This document shows, one piece after another, positions 1-12,859 of a stretch of DNA of 64,000 nucleotides. The translations under genes were made by a program, and so were the position numbers. The DNA is from Flaccisagitta enflata (taxonomy: Eukaryota > Chaetognatha > Sagittoidea > Aphragmophora). The first letter of the stretch is position 1. Each line of letters begins with the position of its first letter. The notes below the pieces were generated by a model. The model saw only the letters and a list, made by a program, of their open reading frames with translations. It was not told the origin of the DNA and made no database searches. The stretch covers positions 682,001-746,000 of the forward strand of contig OZ231128.1 of assembly GCA_965153355.1 (NCBI GenBank), in the 5' to 3' direction.

Positions 1-187
1 TCCCGGCTGTTTGAAGTCTTTTCCCTTTCACTTCCTTTTCTCGCTTTCAGTGATTCACTCTCCCTTCATTTCCAATTTCATTCGTTTGCATTTCCTGCGA
101 AGTTGCTTAAAAAAAGGTGCCATAAGACTCAAAATATTACCACAGTCAAGATAGCCCGCGATCATTTTACATGCGCGCTTCATCGTA

Positions 188-327
188 GAGTGGAGCACCG
201 CTTTCGCGCACCCGCTAATAAGGCATACTCAACTTCAAGTCAATAAGGCATCACACTCGCTGATCTGCTTTATCTATATTAACAACAAAGCAGGCATTTT
301 ATCCAGCACTGAAGTGAAGCTCAACTG
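188..327. mobile_element. Short MITE with TA duplication (copy 1 of the GAGCACC family)
   Basis: The ends form an imperfect inverted repeat: GAGTGGAGCACC on the left and GAAGCTCAACTG on the right. TA lies immediately outside both ends (186-187 and 328-329). The subterminal text (GCGCACCCGCTAATAAGGCATA) closely matches a second copy at 61892-62064. A TA target duplication is typical of Tc1/mariner-type elements. At 140 bp there is no room for a transposase, so this is a non-autonomous element. Confidence 0.6.
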
Positions 328-383
328 TACTTCCCATAGGCAATGAAGAGAGATTCACTGGTATATCGTCCCTGATTTTGGCC

Positions 384-2370
384 ATGGTAATTAACAGTAC
401 TTTAACGCCGTTAATTAACACTGTATAGGTACCATAAAATTAACTAAGAAAAATGTTTTTTTATTTTTGAGAAATTCAATGAAAATAAGTGCTAAAAGCT
501 GTTGTTAATTATCAGGTACCTATATGCTGTTAATTAACATGTTATTTTTGATGTTAATTAACACACTATTTTAATTAACACAAAAAAAAATATAGATTAT
601 TAACAAATTGTTAAAAATATACAATTTTTTTGTGTTAATTAACAGGTGAAATGTGGTGTTAATTAACATCAAAAACAGTGTGTAAATTAACACAAAAAAA
701 ATATAGATTATTAACAATTTGATCAGGTACCTATATATGCTGTTAATCAATATGCTGTTTTTAATATTAATTAACACCAGATTTCATGCGTTAATTAACA
801 CAAAAAAAAATATAGATTATTAAAAAATTGATCATGTACCTCTATGCTGTTAATTAACATGCTGTTTTTGATGTTAATTAACACTACATTCCACCCGTTA
901 ATTAACACAAAAAACTTAGATTATTAACAAATTGATAAAGACATACAATTTTTTTGTATTAATTAATGGGTGAAATGTGGTGTTAAATAATATCAGTAAC
1001 AGCCTGTTAATTAACATAGAAAAAATTTAGATTATTAACAAATTGATTGGGTACATATATGCTGTTAATCAACATGCTGTTTTTGATGTTAATTAATACC
1101 AAATTTCATGCGTTAATTAACTCCAAAAAAATATTGATGATTAACAAATTGTTAAAGATATACAATTTTTTTGTATTAATTAACGGGTGAAATCTGGTGT
1201 TAATTAACAGCATAGAAGTACCTTATCAATTTGTTAATAATCTATAATTTTTCAGCGTTAATCAACACACTGTTTTTTATGTTAATTAACACCACATTTC
1301 ATGCGTTAATCAACACAAAAAGAATATGGATTAAAAACAAATTGTTGAAAATATACAATGTTGTAGGGTTAATTTAAGAGTGAAATATGGTGTTGATTAT
1401 CATCAAAAACAGTGTGTTAATTAACACAGAAAAAATATAGATTTATTCACAAATTGACACACTATCTATGTTAATTAACACCACATTTCACCCGTTAATG
1501 ATACAAAAAAATTGTATATATTTAACAATTTGTTAATCATCAATATTTTTTTGGTGTTAATTAACGCATGAAATTTGGTGTTGATTAAAATCAAAAACAG
1601 TATGTTGATAAACAGCATATAGGTACCTGATCAATTTGTTAATAATCTATATTTTTTCTGTGTTATTGTTGTTTTTGATACATTAACACTCACACACCCA
1701 AGCAATTAACACCAAAATTGTATGTCTTTATTGATCATAATACCCATGTTTTTTTTGTGTTAATTAACACGCACGAAATGTGGTGTTAATTACCATCAAA
1801 AACAGCATGTTAATTAACAGCATAGAGGTACCTGATTAATTTATTGATAATCTATATTTTTGTGTGTGTTAATTAACGCATGAAATCTGGTGTTAATTAA
1901 TATAAAAAACAGCATGTTGATTAACAGCATATAGGTACCTGATCAGATTGTTAATAATCTATATTTTTTTTGAGTTAATTAACACACTCTTTTTGATGTT
2001 AATTAACACCATATTTCAATTGCTAATTAACACTAAAAATTGTATATTCTGGGGTCAATTTGTTAATAATCTACATTTTATGTTAATTAACGTGCATGAA
2101 ATGGGGTGTTAATTAACATCAAAAATAGCATGTTAATTATCAGCATATAGGTACCTGATAATTAACAACATTTTTTAGCACTTATTTTCATTGAATTTCT
2201 ATAAAAAAAAAGATTTTTCTTAGTTAATTTCATGGTACCTATATACCGTTGATTAACAACTTTTTTTAAGTGTTAATTAACAGCATAAAAACTACCGTTA
2301 ATTAATGGTACTTTTTTGCCTTTTATTAACAATTTTGTTAATTAGAGGCGTTAATGTGCCGTTAAATAAC
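384..2370. mobile_element. AT-rich palindromic (foldback-like) array of TTAATTAAC motifs
   Basis: About 2 kb is dominated by TTAATTAAC / GTTAATTAA motifs. The outer ~170 bases are inverted copies. The left arm carries GGTACCATAAAATTAACTAAG and TTCAATGAAAATAAGTGC near 429-500; their complements sit near 2165-2245. The GGTACCTATATGCTG block points one way before ~1150 (for example 517, 836) and the opposite way after it (1205, 1616, 1813, 1933, 2146). The whole is therefore a head-to-head array. Outermost ends also pair (TTTAACGCCGTTAATTAAC against the complement near 2330-2360). No target duplication was recognised and no coding region is present. Confidence 0.6.
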
Positions 2371-2560
2371 GCAGGGTGAATCGCTCACGATATATCTCGA
2401 GATTCATCAACTGCCACAGCTTTCCCCTCTCTCTCAAAATACGTAAATAGGGTTGAAATTTATGCCATTTCGACTTTTCGGGTAAAATCAGAATTTCATC
2501 AGTTTAGTGAGAAATGTATTGCGCGCGATAAGACCTAACATGTCACCAGGAGCCACGTTC

Positions 2561-2732
2561 TTTGTCGCGTGTTACGCAACTCTTCAATCCGCTATGTCTG
2601 TCAGTCATTTGGTCATACTTAGATTCTTTGGCGTTTATGGGTGATTTTTGCATAAATGCTTGGTTAGCCATTTCTATCACTGCCCGTCCCTGCCCGCACG
2701 CGACTTGGGCAGCCATGTATCCGGCCTTGTTA
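2561..2732 (-). mobile_element. Hairpin-end element (family 1), compact copy
   Basis: Read on the minus strand it begins AACAAGGCCGGATACATGGC, where GCCG and a GGC-side complement can form a small hairpin. It continues with the family text on GCGTGCGGGCAGGGACGGGCAGTG and ends with the hairpin GTTGCG-taaca-CGCGAC followed by A-rich sequence. The GGAC tract seen in longer copies is reduced here to GTCTGTCAG. It is non-coding. Family 1 is interpreted as Helitron/Helentron-derived. Confidence 0.5.
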
Positions 2733-2744
2733 TTCATAGCATCC

Positions 2745-3440
2745 CGTGAATAGAAAAATAGTCGCAGATACGTTTTATGGTCTACGGTACCCTTTTCCAA
2801 TTGTCATTGAATCATTGATGTTATCATGGTCAGGGGTAAGAGTTAGGCAGACGAGCTATGATTCCGCGCAGGACAGCTTTAAGGGCTGAAATGGCTGATC
2901 AATCGTTACATCTCAGAGATTCTGGGCCTGGGTGTGGCTGACAAAGGGACTACCTATACAATTATGGCCTAGATTTGGCTGGTTTTTGAGTACCAAAGCC
3001 AAATTTGGGTACGGACTAGGGACATATCAAAGGATGGAAGGAATAACACTAACAAAACTATTTTGAAGGCTAAAAAACTGGTTTTACCGATGAATCTTGG
3101 TAGTTTTGGGTGTGAATATTTGGCTTAATTTGGGGTAAAGTATCATTTAATGTGGATTTCAAAAGCTGACTGTAAGGCTAACACACGGGCAATTGGCGGA
3201 AATACATAAGCGGTTATTGATCTTTGGTTACAAGGTCAAATCATTTTAGTTTCATAAACTAAGTATCATCACAACGTCACAACATCAAGATTAGCATTTC
3301 GGTTGGTAGTTAACGCCAAAATTTCTTGACAAGATTTTTGAGGTTTTCTCTCAATTTCTTCATCTCTCATTTCTTATTTCTTATACCTAATATGGCATCT
3401 ACTTATATGGCATCTATTGGATATCTCTTGCCCTTATTTC
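2745..3440. other. Unannotated spacer
   Basis: No gene, element terminus or tandem repeat was recognised here. The sequence is moderately AT-rich and of normal complexity. Confidence 0.4.
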
Positions 3441-3446
3441 TCTTGA

Positions 3447-3510
3447 CCAATCAGATCAATCCAACAAATTGAACATGAACACTTTCACATACGCTACTAT
3501 AAAAAGCTTG
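3447..3510 (+). promoter_or_regulatory. Possible promoter: CCAAT box and TATA box
   Basis: CCAATCAG (from ~3447) is followed about 50 bases later by TATAAAAAG (~3498). This is the usual spacing of a CCAAT/TATA RNA polymerase II promoter, which would start transcription near 3528. No convincing first exon follows before the MITE starting at 3868. The pair could arise by chance in AT-rich DNA, or be a promoter disconnected by insertions. Confidence 0.22.
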
Positions 3511-3984
3511 CGAAGCCAATCTATACAGAACAAAATAGTGAAAGTCGTTACTACACTCTCCATCCATATTCACATTGTGTTTATTTTGGGATTGGAAAAA
3601 AAAAGAATTCAAAACAGTGGAATGTATTTTCGCGCCAACTTTGCGGCTCGTGCGGCAATGGCTCGAGACTCCCTCTTATGGATATTCATTCGTTTCTGTC
3701 CATTTGATGAATTTCTTTCTTCATTCGCCAAAATCTCTCTCTCTTTCCCATTTACCTTCCCTAAACTAGTTCTCCTCCTTACAACTGCCCTCACGCCCCC
3801 TTATCATCCCCTCTGTCACCCTCGAATTACCCTTTGAAATCTATCTGAAACTAGCTAAACCTTTTTACTATCTAGGAAATATGTTTGGCAACACCTCTAA
3901 AAAGATATATCTCAATTTCTTGTTGAGATAAATGAACAAGATTTACCAATGAAAGCAGCTAATCACCGTAGGAAAAAGTTGTAA

Positions 3985-4128
<144 letters not shown>

Positions 4129-4372
4129 GTTCATCCAAAACCATGGGCAAGCAGGATAAAAAGGTGGCGTCATAAAAGTCAGAGTCAATATGCGTAACAT
4201 GTTGACTTATCTTTTCTGTTACAGAGGGCCGGAAATTATGATCAATGAATAATATTGTTCTTCAGGAAAAATGCGGAAAAAAAAAGGATTCAAAAAATCA
4301 TAACGCGGAAACTATTGATCGCACAATATTCTGCTTGGTGCCATCTGAAAGAGTAAAATCAGCTCTTTCTTA

Positions 4373-4983
4373 CTATCTAGGAAATAATTATGGAATCAAA
4401 AAGGGAGTGATTTGATTTATCAAACAAATTCTGTTAAAACCATGATACTGATTGTAAAAGCACTTCATGAGACATTTTTGTTAACTAATATCTTCAGTTT
4501 TGCAGCTGGGGGGCAGTTGATAAAGCTTTTCATACAGTTTATAAGGGTCTTTTCCTGCCATCTGTGAGCGGTTATTGCCAGTTTATCATTTAATGGAAAG
4601 TTTACATAGTTTTGCTTGTCATTTCTAAACGGTTTAAGCCACAGAAACCAGATTGCGCTCATCTTGAAGATTTTTTGATGTAGATGAATTTGCTTTTTTG
4701 GAAAAAGTTATTCGCCTTTTTAGAAGTGGAGACATCACAAGCAGAAGATAACCCAAATTTTAGTGTTTTATCAGTTTCACTATTTTCTTACCATTTTGAA
4801 AAAGAACGTTTTCATTTTTTTGCTTGTCACTTCTAAACAGTTTGAGCTACATAGATCAGATTGATCTCATCTCGAAGATTTTTTGATGTAGATAAATTTG
4901 CTTTTTTTTTTAAAGTTATTTAACTTTTTTAGAAGCTAAGATATCTATGGTCGAAGTTGATTCCATAATTATTTCCTAGGTAG
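4373..4983. mobile_element. Nested MITE with TA duplication and internal duplication
   Basis: Terminal inverted repeats of about 27 bp (CTATCTAGGAAATAATTATG on the left; right end is its complement with one change) are flanked by TA at 4371-4372 and 4984-4985. Inside, a ~130-bp block (GCTTGTCATTTCTAAAC ... GATTTTTTGATGTAGAT) occurs twice, near 4612 and 4822, as a diverged tandem duplication. The terminus is shared with the enclosing element at 3868, so one family member inserted into another. Confidence 0.75.
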
Positions 4984-5641
4984 TAGCTATTTATTCCATG
5001 CGTAGCGCAGTTCAGCCCCAAAAGCTTACCAACTTTCCCAAAAGCTTCATGAGAAAAAGGGAATCTAAAAAACCCTGAAGGACTCAAAATGACCGGAGGT
5101 ACTTTGTCGCTTCAACTTTTTTCCAAATAAGCTTTTTTTGTCAAAAAATCAACAACTTGAATGCAATCTCATTGCTGTGCATCAATCTGTTTAGAAATGC
5201 CATTAGCTAGAAGTTGATCATGTTCTTTCAAAAATGGCAAAAAAAAAAAAGGGTTTCTATTTTCTCCTACCCTGCCATCTTTGAAATACTCTCAAATTTT
5301 ACCAAGAAATGATAGAAACATGCAGATTGCACCACTGGTTAGGTTTTGACTTCTAGTTTTATGATCTCATGGATCTTTAGTTAGATTTGTAAAGAGAAAT
5401 AGCCCAATTTTGCAGCCCAAATGACCAAAACATAATATTTTTACCACAGCCACCTCTTAAGTCCTCCGAGTTGTGACAAACAAACCAAACTTGCAGTCCT
5501 TAAATTGGATTGAAGATTGTTTTTCTTTTTCTTTCTAGTTGAGATAAATTTGAAATTGACCAAAAACAATCTTGTACATCAGTTTTGAGGGGGAAAACAC
5601 ACCATCAACTATAGGTGTTGCCAAACTTTTTCCCTAGATAT

Positions 5642-6640
5642 TATCGCCGATTTATTATTACTGATAAATGCCATTGAGGGTACAACAGGGAAAACCTCAA
5701 ACAGTCTGACCCATCTGCCTGTACACACAAACAGCGATCTGGTGTTCGTAGAGATATAGAGTATTTTTCTTTGTTGATCATTGTTTTTTTTTACCTCAGC
5801 TATGAATCTTGAGTGAGTTGCAAGAGAATTCATTTGTGTGATTTATAGTAGGTCATTTAAGTGTCTGAATAATGCTACGACCATGAACATAGGACAAGAA
5901 AAAGTATGGGAGGTTCCTTTGACCGCCAGGCTAAGCTCGACAGAGAATATACCAATTTTCTTTAGTAAAGTAAAAAACAGATATACAAGATGTGCAAGAA
6001 ATCAATGATTAATGGTTAATTCTCAATTTCATAGCATTATCTTGCCATTGGGCAATACAATAAAGTTTTTTCGAGGGCAAAATTTCATTTTACCCATTTA
6101 CTTTGGGATGTTCCACGTCCAAAACCATGACAAATAAGGCAGATTCTGGCGGACTGAGAGCACGTGCTACCGACTTTGGTGCGAGAGGGCGGCGAACCCG
6201 GGGAAACAATTTTGTCGAACAAAAGGCTAATGGTTTCTCCCGAGGCTCGCAATATTAATATTTCATGCACATTTTCTCACTCACGCGCCTTTTGTTTCTC
6301 TCCGTACCAGTTATACCACGCGCGCGGCCACTCGAGAGGGAGTGAGAGGTCTCATGACGTTATTGAGTGTTGTTTGTTTTTACGGTTTTTCTCTCTGTGT
6401 TTGTCTTCTCTCTCTCATCATGACGGTGGCTGGTTTTTCTTTTCATTTAACCCCTTGAGAGAGAGATTGATGTTTTTATTCTATCTGTCTAGGATACTTT
6501 CCATTTTTTCTGCCTCCCTCTGTCTAGGATACTTTCCATTTATCTGCCTCCTAAGTCATGACTCTCAGACACATTTTTTTTGTCTCTGTCTTTATCTTAA
6601 ACCATCTGTCTGTCAAGATCTGTGAACTTGTGTCTGTGTC
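5642..6640. other. Unannotated spacer
   Basis: No gene or repeat family was recognised in this kilobase. Frames across 6164-6625 pass through T/C-rich sequence without domain-like content. Confidence 0.4.
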
Positions 6641-6646
6641 TGTATT

Positions 6647-6706
6647 TGTTTGTTTGTTTGTTTGTTTGTTTGTTTGTTTGTTTCTCTCTCTCTCTCTCTC
6701 TCTCTC
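6647..6706 (+). repeat. (TTTG)n followed by (TC)n
   Basis: Roughly nine TTTG units run directly into a TC dinucleotide tract. Confidence 0.95.
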
Positions 6707-7486
6707 AGTTTCTTACACAATTAAAAGATTAGAACTGAAATGACCCTCTGTCTGTTAGTCAGTTCCATTTTTAAACCAGCTTTGACACGTTAAATCGTTT
6801 GTCGACGGCGCTGGTCATCTCTATCCGTTGGTCTGTCGCGCTGTTCAACTGGTGGTTCGTTTTACATCACGTTCTCTGCCCGTAATCGTCTGAAGACCAG
6901 ATGCACATGCCGTGCACTGGTCTTGTTTTTGCTTGCCTGTATCATTAACTTTATATGGTATTTATTTTGTATCATAAAGACCATTTATTCATGAGTATTT
7001 TTTTCGATATACTGAAAATGCTATATAAAAATGATATATATATGTATGAACAAATTCATGAGTGAAGATATATAATGAAGATGTAAAGAAAGAAGAAACA
7101 AAGAAGAAAGAAAGAAACAGACAAAAACAGCATATATTTGTGTTAACAACCACTTCTGACATGCAGACAAACACGCTTCAGATCTTTTCATTTATTTATC
7201 CAGCCCGACGACTACCTGCATTTTTCTGTTAGCTTCTGAATGAGGGTGGAGGACTGGCTGTGGCTTTGCTTTTGTTAGCCTTGTTTCTGTTTTTTGCTTT
7301 GCTCATCGTTTTCCGGGTATCTTCTGAGTGCTATACGCTGTCTGAAAAGTCCATCTCCTCAACTCATTACTATGAGAGTGAAAGAAAACATTTACTTGAT
7401 AGATTTTATCCTTTTACTCTCCATCTGCCTCCCACCCACCCGCCCAATATGACACCCTTGTCCTCCCGAATCAGGTCTCTTTATGT

Positions 7487-7931
7487 TGGCCTAATCCCAG
7501 CTTGTTGGCCCACATCCCAGCCTGTTGGCCCAAATCCCAGCCTGTTGGCCCAAATTCCATCCCATTGGCCCAAATCCCAGCCTCTTGGCCTAAATACCAG
7601 CCTGTTGGTCCAAATCCCAGCCTGCTGGCCAAAATCCCAGCCTGTTTACACCAAATCCCAGCCTGTTGACCCATATCCTGGACTCAAGGCCCTAATTCCA
7701 GCCTTAAGGCTCAAATATCAGACTTAAAGTCTAAATCCAGACAAAATCTCAGCTTTGAGACAAATCCTTGCATCTGGACCCAAACCTCAGGCTAATGACC
7801 CATAGCCCACCTAAATAGCTCCAATCTGAAACCACTCCGCACAAGTTTAAAGATAGTCACATGCGGACGTACCTAATGGTTCACCCCTGTGTTCTACAGG
7901 ACATCGGCCCTTTTGGGCCGCTGCCCTGCTC
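7487..7931 (+). repeat. ~20-bp array plus family-2 terminus
   Basis: About twelve diverged copies of a ~20-bp unit (GGCCCAAATCCCAGCCTGTT) run from 7487 to ~7800. Then, at 7877-7931, comes the family-2 terminus reading CACCCCTGTGTTCTACAGGA, CATCGGCCC and GGGCCGCTGCCC. The same unit/terminus pairing recurs at 11381, 59816 and 62650. The left terminal repeat was not found, so this is probably a truncated copy. Confidence 0.65.
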
Positions 7932-7999
7932 TTACCTCACTACTTTACATGATCACTCTAAGCAGGGCATGGGGTTTCGCTGACCATGTGCAATCCTTG

Positions 8000-9235
8000 G
8001 ATGACTAGTTTTTATATTCATTTCCCTTGAAAAATATAATTGTCTTTTTTTTTTTTGCCTGATTGCATGACTTCATTTCGCTCTCCATCTCAGTGTCTGT
8101 CCGTCTGTATTTCTCTGTCCATCTGTCCCCTTGTCTGGTCAGCATGTAGATTATTGTAGAATGTACATACAATTTAGCACGCTGACATTATCTATATCGA
8201 AAATCAAACAGGAACCTCACTGATGATATTGAGATTTAGAAACGCAGAAAAGATGCCTACGGGAACAACCGGGACATTGATTGATATGACAACATTTATC
8301 TCAGCCAGGTGAATCAACTTTGAATGACAAAGGCGGGAGGATCAAATGATTTGTAACAAGATTATACTTAAGAGAGATCATTAGATTCATCTTTTTCATA
8401 TCAGAATATTACGCCGGTGATAAACCATGGAGATTAGAGAGAGAGCTTTTCAGATATTCATTGACTGTCATTTAGCGAAATTTCCCCCACAGGACTAACT
8501 ATATCCGGAATTAGAGTGTGAGGTAACCAACCGAGATATGAGAGATTTTTCGTATTTCGTGGTGTCGCTTACGGCTCATTAGGGAGACATAGACGAAGTA
8601 ATGTCCGAGAGTATATAGCCTATCTAGGTAAGCGGTCAATCGACGCCAGCTTTACGGTTAATTGTCTACGTGGGAACGCGTAATCACCGGAAATGGCCGA
8701 CGTAAACCGCGTCAACGTTGATTACGTTAAAAACCAGTCCGGGATTCCATGAACATTTTGGTCTTCCCTTCAAACGTGATTGCTCATACGTCCCTACTTA
8801 CATGTGCCTTCCTATCACACGTGTTCGTTCATACATACGTGCTTACGCGTGCGTGTGCCTTTGTGACTGTTATCATGAATTATGGATGCTTGTAAAAAGT
8901 GCTTTGGTTACATATTTTTATTCTTATTCGAGAATCGAGAAGTTTTCTTTAAAAAAAAGGAAAATTCATGAAAGGAGCTAAGAAGATCAAGGATAAACTG
9001 AACAAAATGACAGAGAAGAAAACGGACTAAATCTTGTAAGTTAACATAAGAAGCCATGAAATATTGTCTGCTAATTTTGCCAAAGAAACCGGGAGATGTT
9101 GGTTGGTGGGAGAGAAGAGGCGAGAGAGAGGATATCATTAAAACATATAGCAACAGGAACAAACTTATTTTAGAAGCCGAAAAAATTGGCAAATGGGAGA
9201 AAAGGGGAGGCAGAAAGTGGATCGAGAAATGTGGA
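8000..9235. other. Unannotated spacer
   Basis: Apart from a short poly-T run, nothing recognisable as a gene or repeat was found. Sequence complexity is normal. Confidence 0.4.
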
Positions 9236-9239
9236 GGTC

Positions 9240-9660
9240 GACACACCAGACCTGGGTAGCCAGGAGATATTGAGGCACGAGAGAGGAAGAGAGGCTAGCA
9301 AGCTCACCTGAGTAGCCAAGAGATGTTGGCTCTTGGGGGAGGAAGAGAGGCTAGCAAGCTCACCTGAGCAGCCAACACATTGATGCATGATAACACAGTT
9401 GCAGCTTAACTGAGGAAGCAAGAGATGTTATAATGGAGGGAGTGAGAGATGCCAGCAAGCTTCACCAGCTAACACATGAGATGGGCCAAAGGCTTCACCT
9501 GAGTAGCCAATAAGATGCTGGCATGTGAGATGGTGTAAGAGCTTGCAAGCTCAACCCGAGTAGCCAAGAAAATGTGGGCATGGGAGAAGAGGGGCGATGT
9601 CACCTGAGTAGTCAAGAGATGTTGGCGTATGGGAGAGAATATGCAGCAGCCCTTATAGCT
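9240..9660 (+). repeat. ~57-bp tandem repeat, interrupted array (part 1)
   Basis: Diverged units contain CTCACCTGAGTAGCCAAGAG, ATGTTGG and GAGAGGAAGAGAGGCTAGCAAG. The same unit resumes at 10120-10280. A family-2-like hairpin segment (9797-10130) and other sequence separate the two parts. Confidence 0.75.
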
Positions 9661-9796
9661 AATGTGTTATATGGAGATGATGAGGCTAATAACGCTCATA
9701 CAACATAAAACAAAGATACCAACATCTGCTTTTGCATGATTTTAACTGGAGAATAGAAAAGTGGCAGTAATTGAGGGGACAGTCCAGAACAACAGA

Positions 9797-10130
9797 CTTT
9801 GTTCGTCCGTCCGTCCATCCATCCCTAGGTTCAGGTCTGAAATTGTTTCAGTGGCCTAAATCTGCCCCTCTCAGATTCGTGCCTGAGATACAGATTTTGT
9901 AATGAGATGGCAGACTTCCCTGCCTGAGAGGCAGACTTAGACCTATAGGGCAGATTTCAGACCTTTGGAGAGGTGATTTTCAGGCCTGAAATGGCAGATT
10001 TCTGGCCTGAGAGGGCAGATTTTTACCCAGAGGCAGATTTGTGCCCAAGACCTAACAGACGGAAGGACGAACAAAAGTCCCCCTGTGTTCTACAGGACTT
10101 TGTCCCCTTCGGGGCCGCTGCCCAAAAAGC
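9797..10130. mobile_element. Family-2 inverted-repeat element within the 57-bp array
   Basis: The left part GACTTTGTTCGTCCGTCCG is inverted at the right as GGACGAACAAAAGTC. The right end continues into CCCCTGTGTTCTACAGGA and GGGGCCGCTGCCC, the family-2 terminus. Between them are ~20-bp units of the form AGGCCTGAAATGGCAGATTT. Both flanks carry the 57-bp CTCACCTGAGTAGCCAAGAG repeat, so the element probably landed in that array. Confidence 0.5.
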
Positions 10131-10280
10131 TCACCTGAGTAGCCAAGAGATGTTGGAGAGGAGGAGAGGCTATCAAGCTTACCTGAGAAGCAAAGAAATG
10201 TTGGAGAGGAGGAGAGGCTAGCAAGCTCACCTGAGAAGCCAAGAAATGTTGGCGCATGGGAGAGGAGGAGAGGCGAGAAT
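10120..10280 (+). repeat. ~57-bp tandem repeat (part 2)
   Basis: Three more units of the array seen at 9240-9660 (CTCACCTGAGTAGCCAAGAG...GAGAGGAGGAGAGGCTA). Confidence 0.75.
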
Positions 10281-11380
10281 GGCGCAGGAAAAGTTGAAAA
10301 TCTGGTCGTTGGGACTTCCATAAAGGCGAGATGGGCAGTCAAAACGAGGAGGGAAACTGTGAAGGGGAAATGAAAAAATATTGAAGAGGCATCATTTCAA
10401 GGGAAAACAAACAAAATACTGTGCTGCAAAAAATTGTGTGGGAAAGGTGGGAAACAAAGTCATTACTTTAACTTCAAGTGCATCAACAATTTCAAAGGAC
10501 TGACAAACAGACAGGCTAAAATTTCTTCAAAGTCCTTAGAATTAGCTGTCTAGCTCTAGTCTTCCGAATTTCTTCTAAAAGTCTAAATATAAAACCTTTT
10601 AAAATGACCCTGTGACAAACGGTCGGATGGATGGACGAATGGACAGACTGGAAAGTGACTTAAAGAATTATGGAGAATGAGGAAGAGTGGAAGTTAGAGA
10701 GGAATGAAGAGATGTTTACAGGCGAAGTAGAAAAGAAAAGAGTAGAAACAGATGGATGGGGCATTGACCCTCAATGGGCCGCAGCCGCGCTAATATTACC
10801 ACACGGATAAAAAATACACGCACTTTTAATTGGTTGATTCTGTTTATAAATTTTTTTCGATTATTTCAAAGCCCTTTCATTTGGCGTTAATCTGGTATAG
10901 CTATCTTTTTAGATGCGTCCTTGCATCTCTATACACACTTACTTTGTTTAATTGTAAATCGCGAAGTCGATTTTCTTTCTGATGAAAATCCTTTTGTGGC
11001 AATCTAGCGATTTTAACTTTTAAGTTGGTTGTTGCTACGACTAATTCTTACATGTAAGCTCTAAATTAAGGGATATCCATTTAAGGATGGATTTAAGCCC
11101 AGGATTAGATGCTCATTTCACTTCGCGAATCAGTTGAGTATGTATAAAAGGGTGTGTCCCTATGTCTGTAGGTCAGAAGATCCGCCACACAAGATTTTCT
11201 TTGCATGATTTTAAAGGTTTTCTATTCATTTCTTTATCTTTTTATCTCTCTGTATTATAAACTTAAAGAGGACGCATCTATTGGACATCTCTTGGCCTTG
11301 TTTCATTTAGGAATGGCATTACTTTGAATGAAAATATTGCCCACTTCAGTTTTACAATCTGTCTGTAAAAATGCCTTTTT
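10281..11380. other. Spacer with element fragments
   Basis: This holds a truncated copy (~10808-10910) of the GACGCAC family complete at 16724, sharing CATTTGGCGTTAATCTGGTA. It runs into a hairpin terminus, GATGC-GTCCTT-GCATC, at ~10912. A GGATGGATGGAC tract lies near 10625. A GACGCATCT terminus occurs near 11270. No gene was recognised. Confidence 0.4.
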
Positions 11381-11891
11381 GGGCAGCGGTCCCGAAGGGT
11401 CTGATGACCTATGATTCCACATAGGGCAATTTTCTTCGGTTTCCGTTTTCCGTCCGTCCGTCCGTCCGTCCGTCCATCCGTCCGTCCGTCCCCCCCCAAG
11501 CCTCAAATAAAGCCTCTCAGACCCCAAATCAGGCCTTTTGGACTCATAATCAGACCTTTCTGACCCCAAATCAGGCTTCTCAGACCTGAAATCAGGCCTC
11601 CCAGACCCCAAATCAGGCCTCTTAGACCCCAAATTAGGCCTCTCAGATCCAAATCAGGCCTCAGACCCCATGTCAGGCTTTTCAGACCCCAAATTAGACC
11701 CCTCAGACCCAAATAAGGCCTATCAGACCCCAAATCAAGCCTCTCAGACCCCAAACCACGTCACTCACACCCTGAATCAGATCTTTCAGGGCCAAAATCA
11801 GGCCTCTCAGCCCTCCAAACCAGCTTCTCAAACCGGAGAAAATTGTCCTTTGTGGAGTCATAGGTCATCGGCCCCTCCGGGGCCGCTGCCC
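11381..11891. mobile_element. Family-2 element with ~50-bp inverted ends
   Basis: The left end reads GGGCAGCGGTCCCGAAGGG, TGATGACCTATGATTCC and ACATAGGGCAATTTT. The right end is its complement (AAAATTGTCC ... TCATAGGTCATCGGCCC ... GGGGCCGCTGCCC). Inside are a (GTCC)n tract (11450-11490) and a ~20-bp array of CCTCTCAGACCCCAAATCAG units. Non-coding; frames across the array only translate the repeat. Target duplication not resolved. Confidence 0.7.
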
Positions 11892-12127
11892 CTCTCATAA
11901 TCTCAATCCCACACACACTAACTTAGGGGCATCGCACACTGGCTCTAAATGACCACCTATCAAGCTCTTAGGCCTATCTCAACTCTATCCACCCATAACC
12001 ACCACCTTCCACCATCACACTGGCCCTAAATGACCAACTATCAAACTCTTAGGCCTATCTCAACTCTATCCACCCATAACCACCACCTTCCACCATATGC
12101 ATCGGGTACCGCTGACCATGTAACGCT

Positions 12128-12310
12128 TTTGCGACTATTAAAAAAATAGTGCTTCTCTTTGCTTTGCTTCTTAACCATTTGAGATACAGACCTAAGATTG
12201 GTCTTGATTGAAAGATTCAAGAAAAAAAATTTCTTACTTGAAAAAAAATCCTTTGTTTTTTAACAATTCACAAGTAGGTGCGTCTTTTTTATTGATCCAA
12301 ATGGTAGAGG
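12128..12310. mobile_element. Fragment of the GACGCAC element family
   Basis: Shares with the right half of the 16724 element the succession GATTGGTCTtgATTGAAA, a T/A-rich stretch and the terminal GGTGCGTCTTTTTT. The left end was not recognised. Confidence 0.35.
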
Positions 12311-12486
12311 AAGTAAGGCGACGGAGAGCGTCGTTAAGAAGAGAAAAATGTGAAAATAATATGGAAAATCGAAGGACATCAATGCAATGTAAAAAACATC
12401 TGATCAGCGAGGATATAACTCGTTATACATAATCGCTAATATCGTTAGCGCGACAAAAACCATCACATCCAATTTGCATTAACGCC

Positions 12487-12632
<146 letters not shown>

Positions 12633-12859
12633 GAGAAGCCAGTCAGACAGACTGACAGAACGAAGCAGACAGACACACATGACAGGGACAATCTTCGGCA
12701 CTGGCTAGCGAGAGCATGGTGACAGTCAAAGAAATGGCGTTTTTTTTTTTAAGCAGAAGCAAATTTCATATTTCCATTCAAAACAGTTATCAATCCCATT
12801 TTTGATTTTTCAGACAAAATTACTACCTTGAGGACCAGAATCCGTTCTCAACTCAATTT

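Noticed and set aside
3469-3837. 122-codon plus-strand frame downstream of the CCAAT box
   Set aside because: Composition changes to T/C-rich text, no domain, and the frame starts upstream of the putative TATA-directed start.
7487-7740. Regularly spaced repeats suggestive of a CRISPR array
   Set aside because: Spacer-less degenerate ~20-bp tandem repeat in an evidently eukaryotic sequence.
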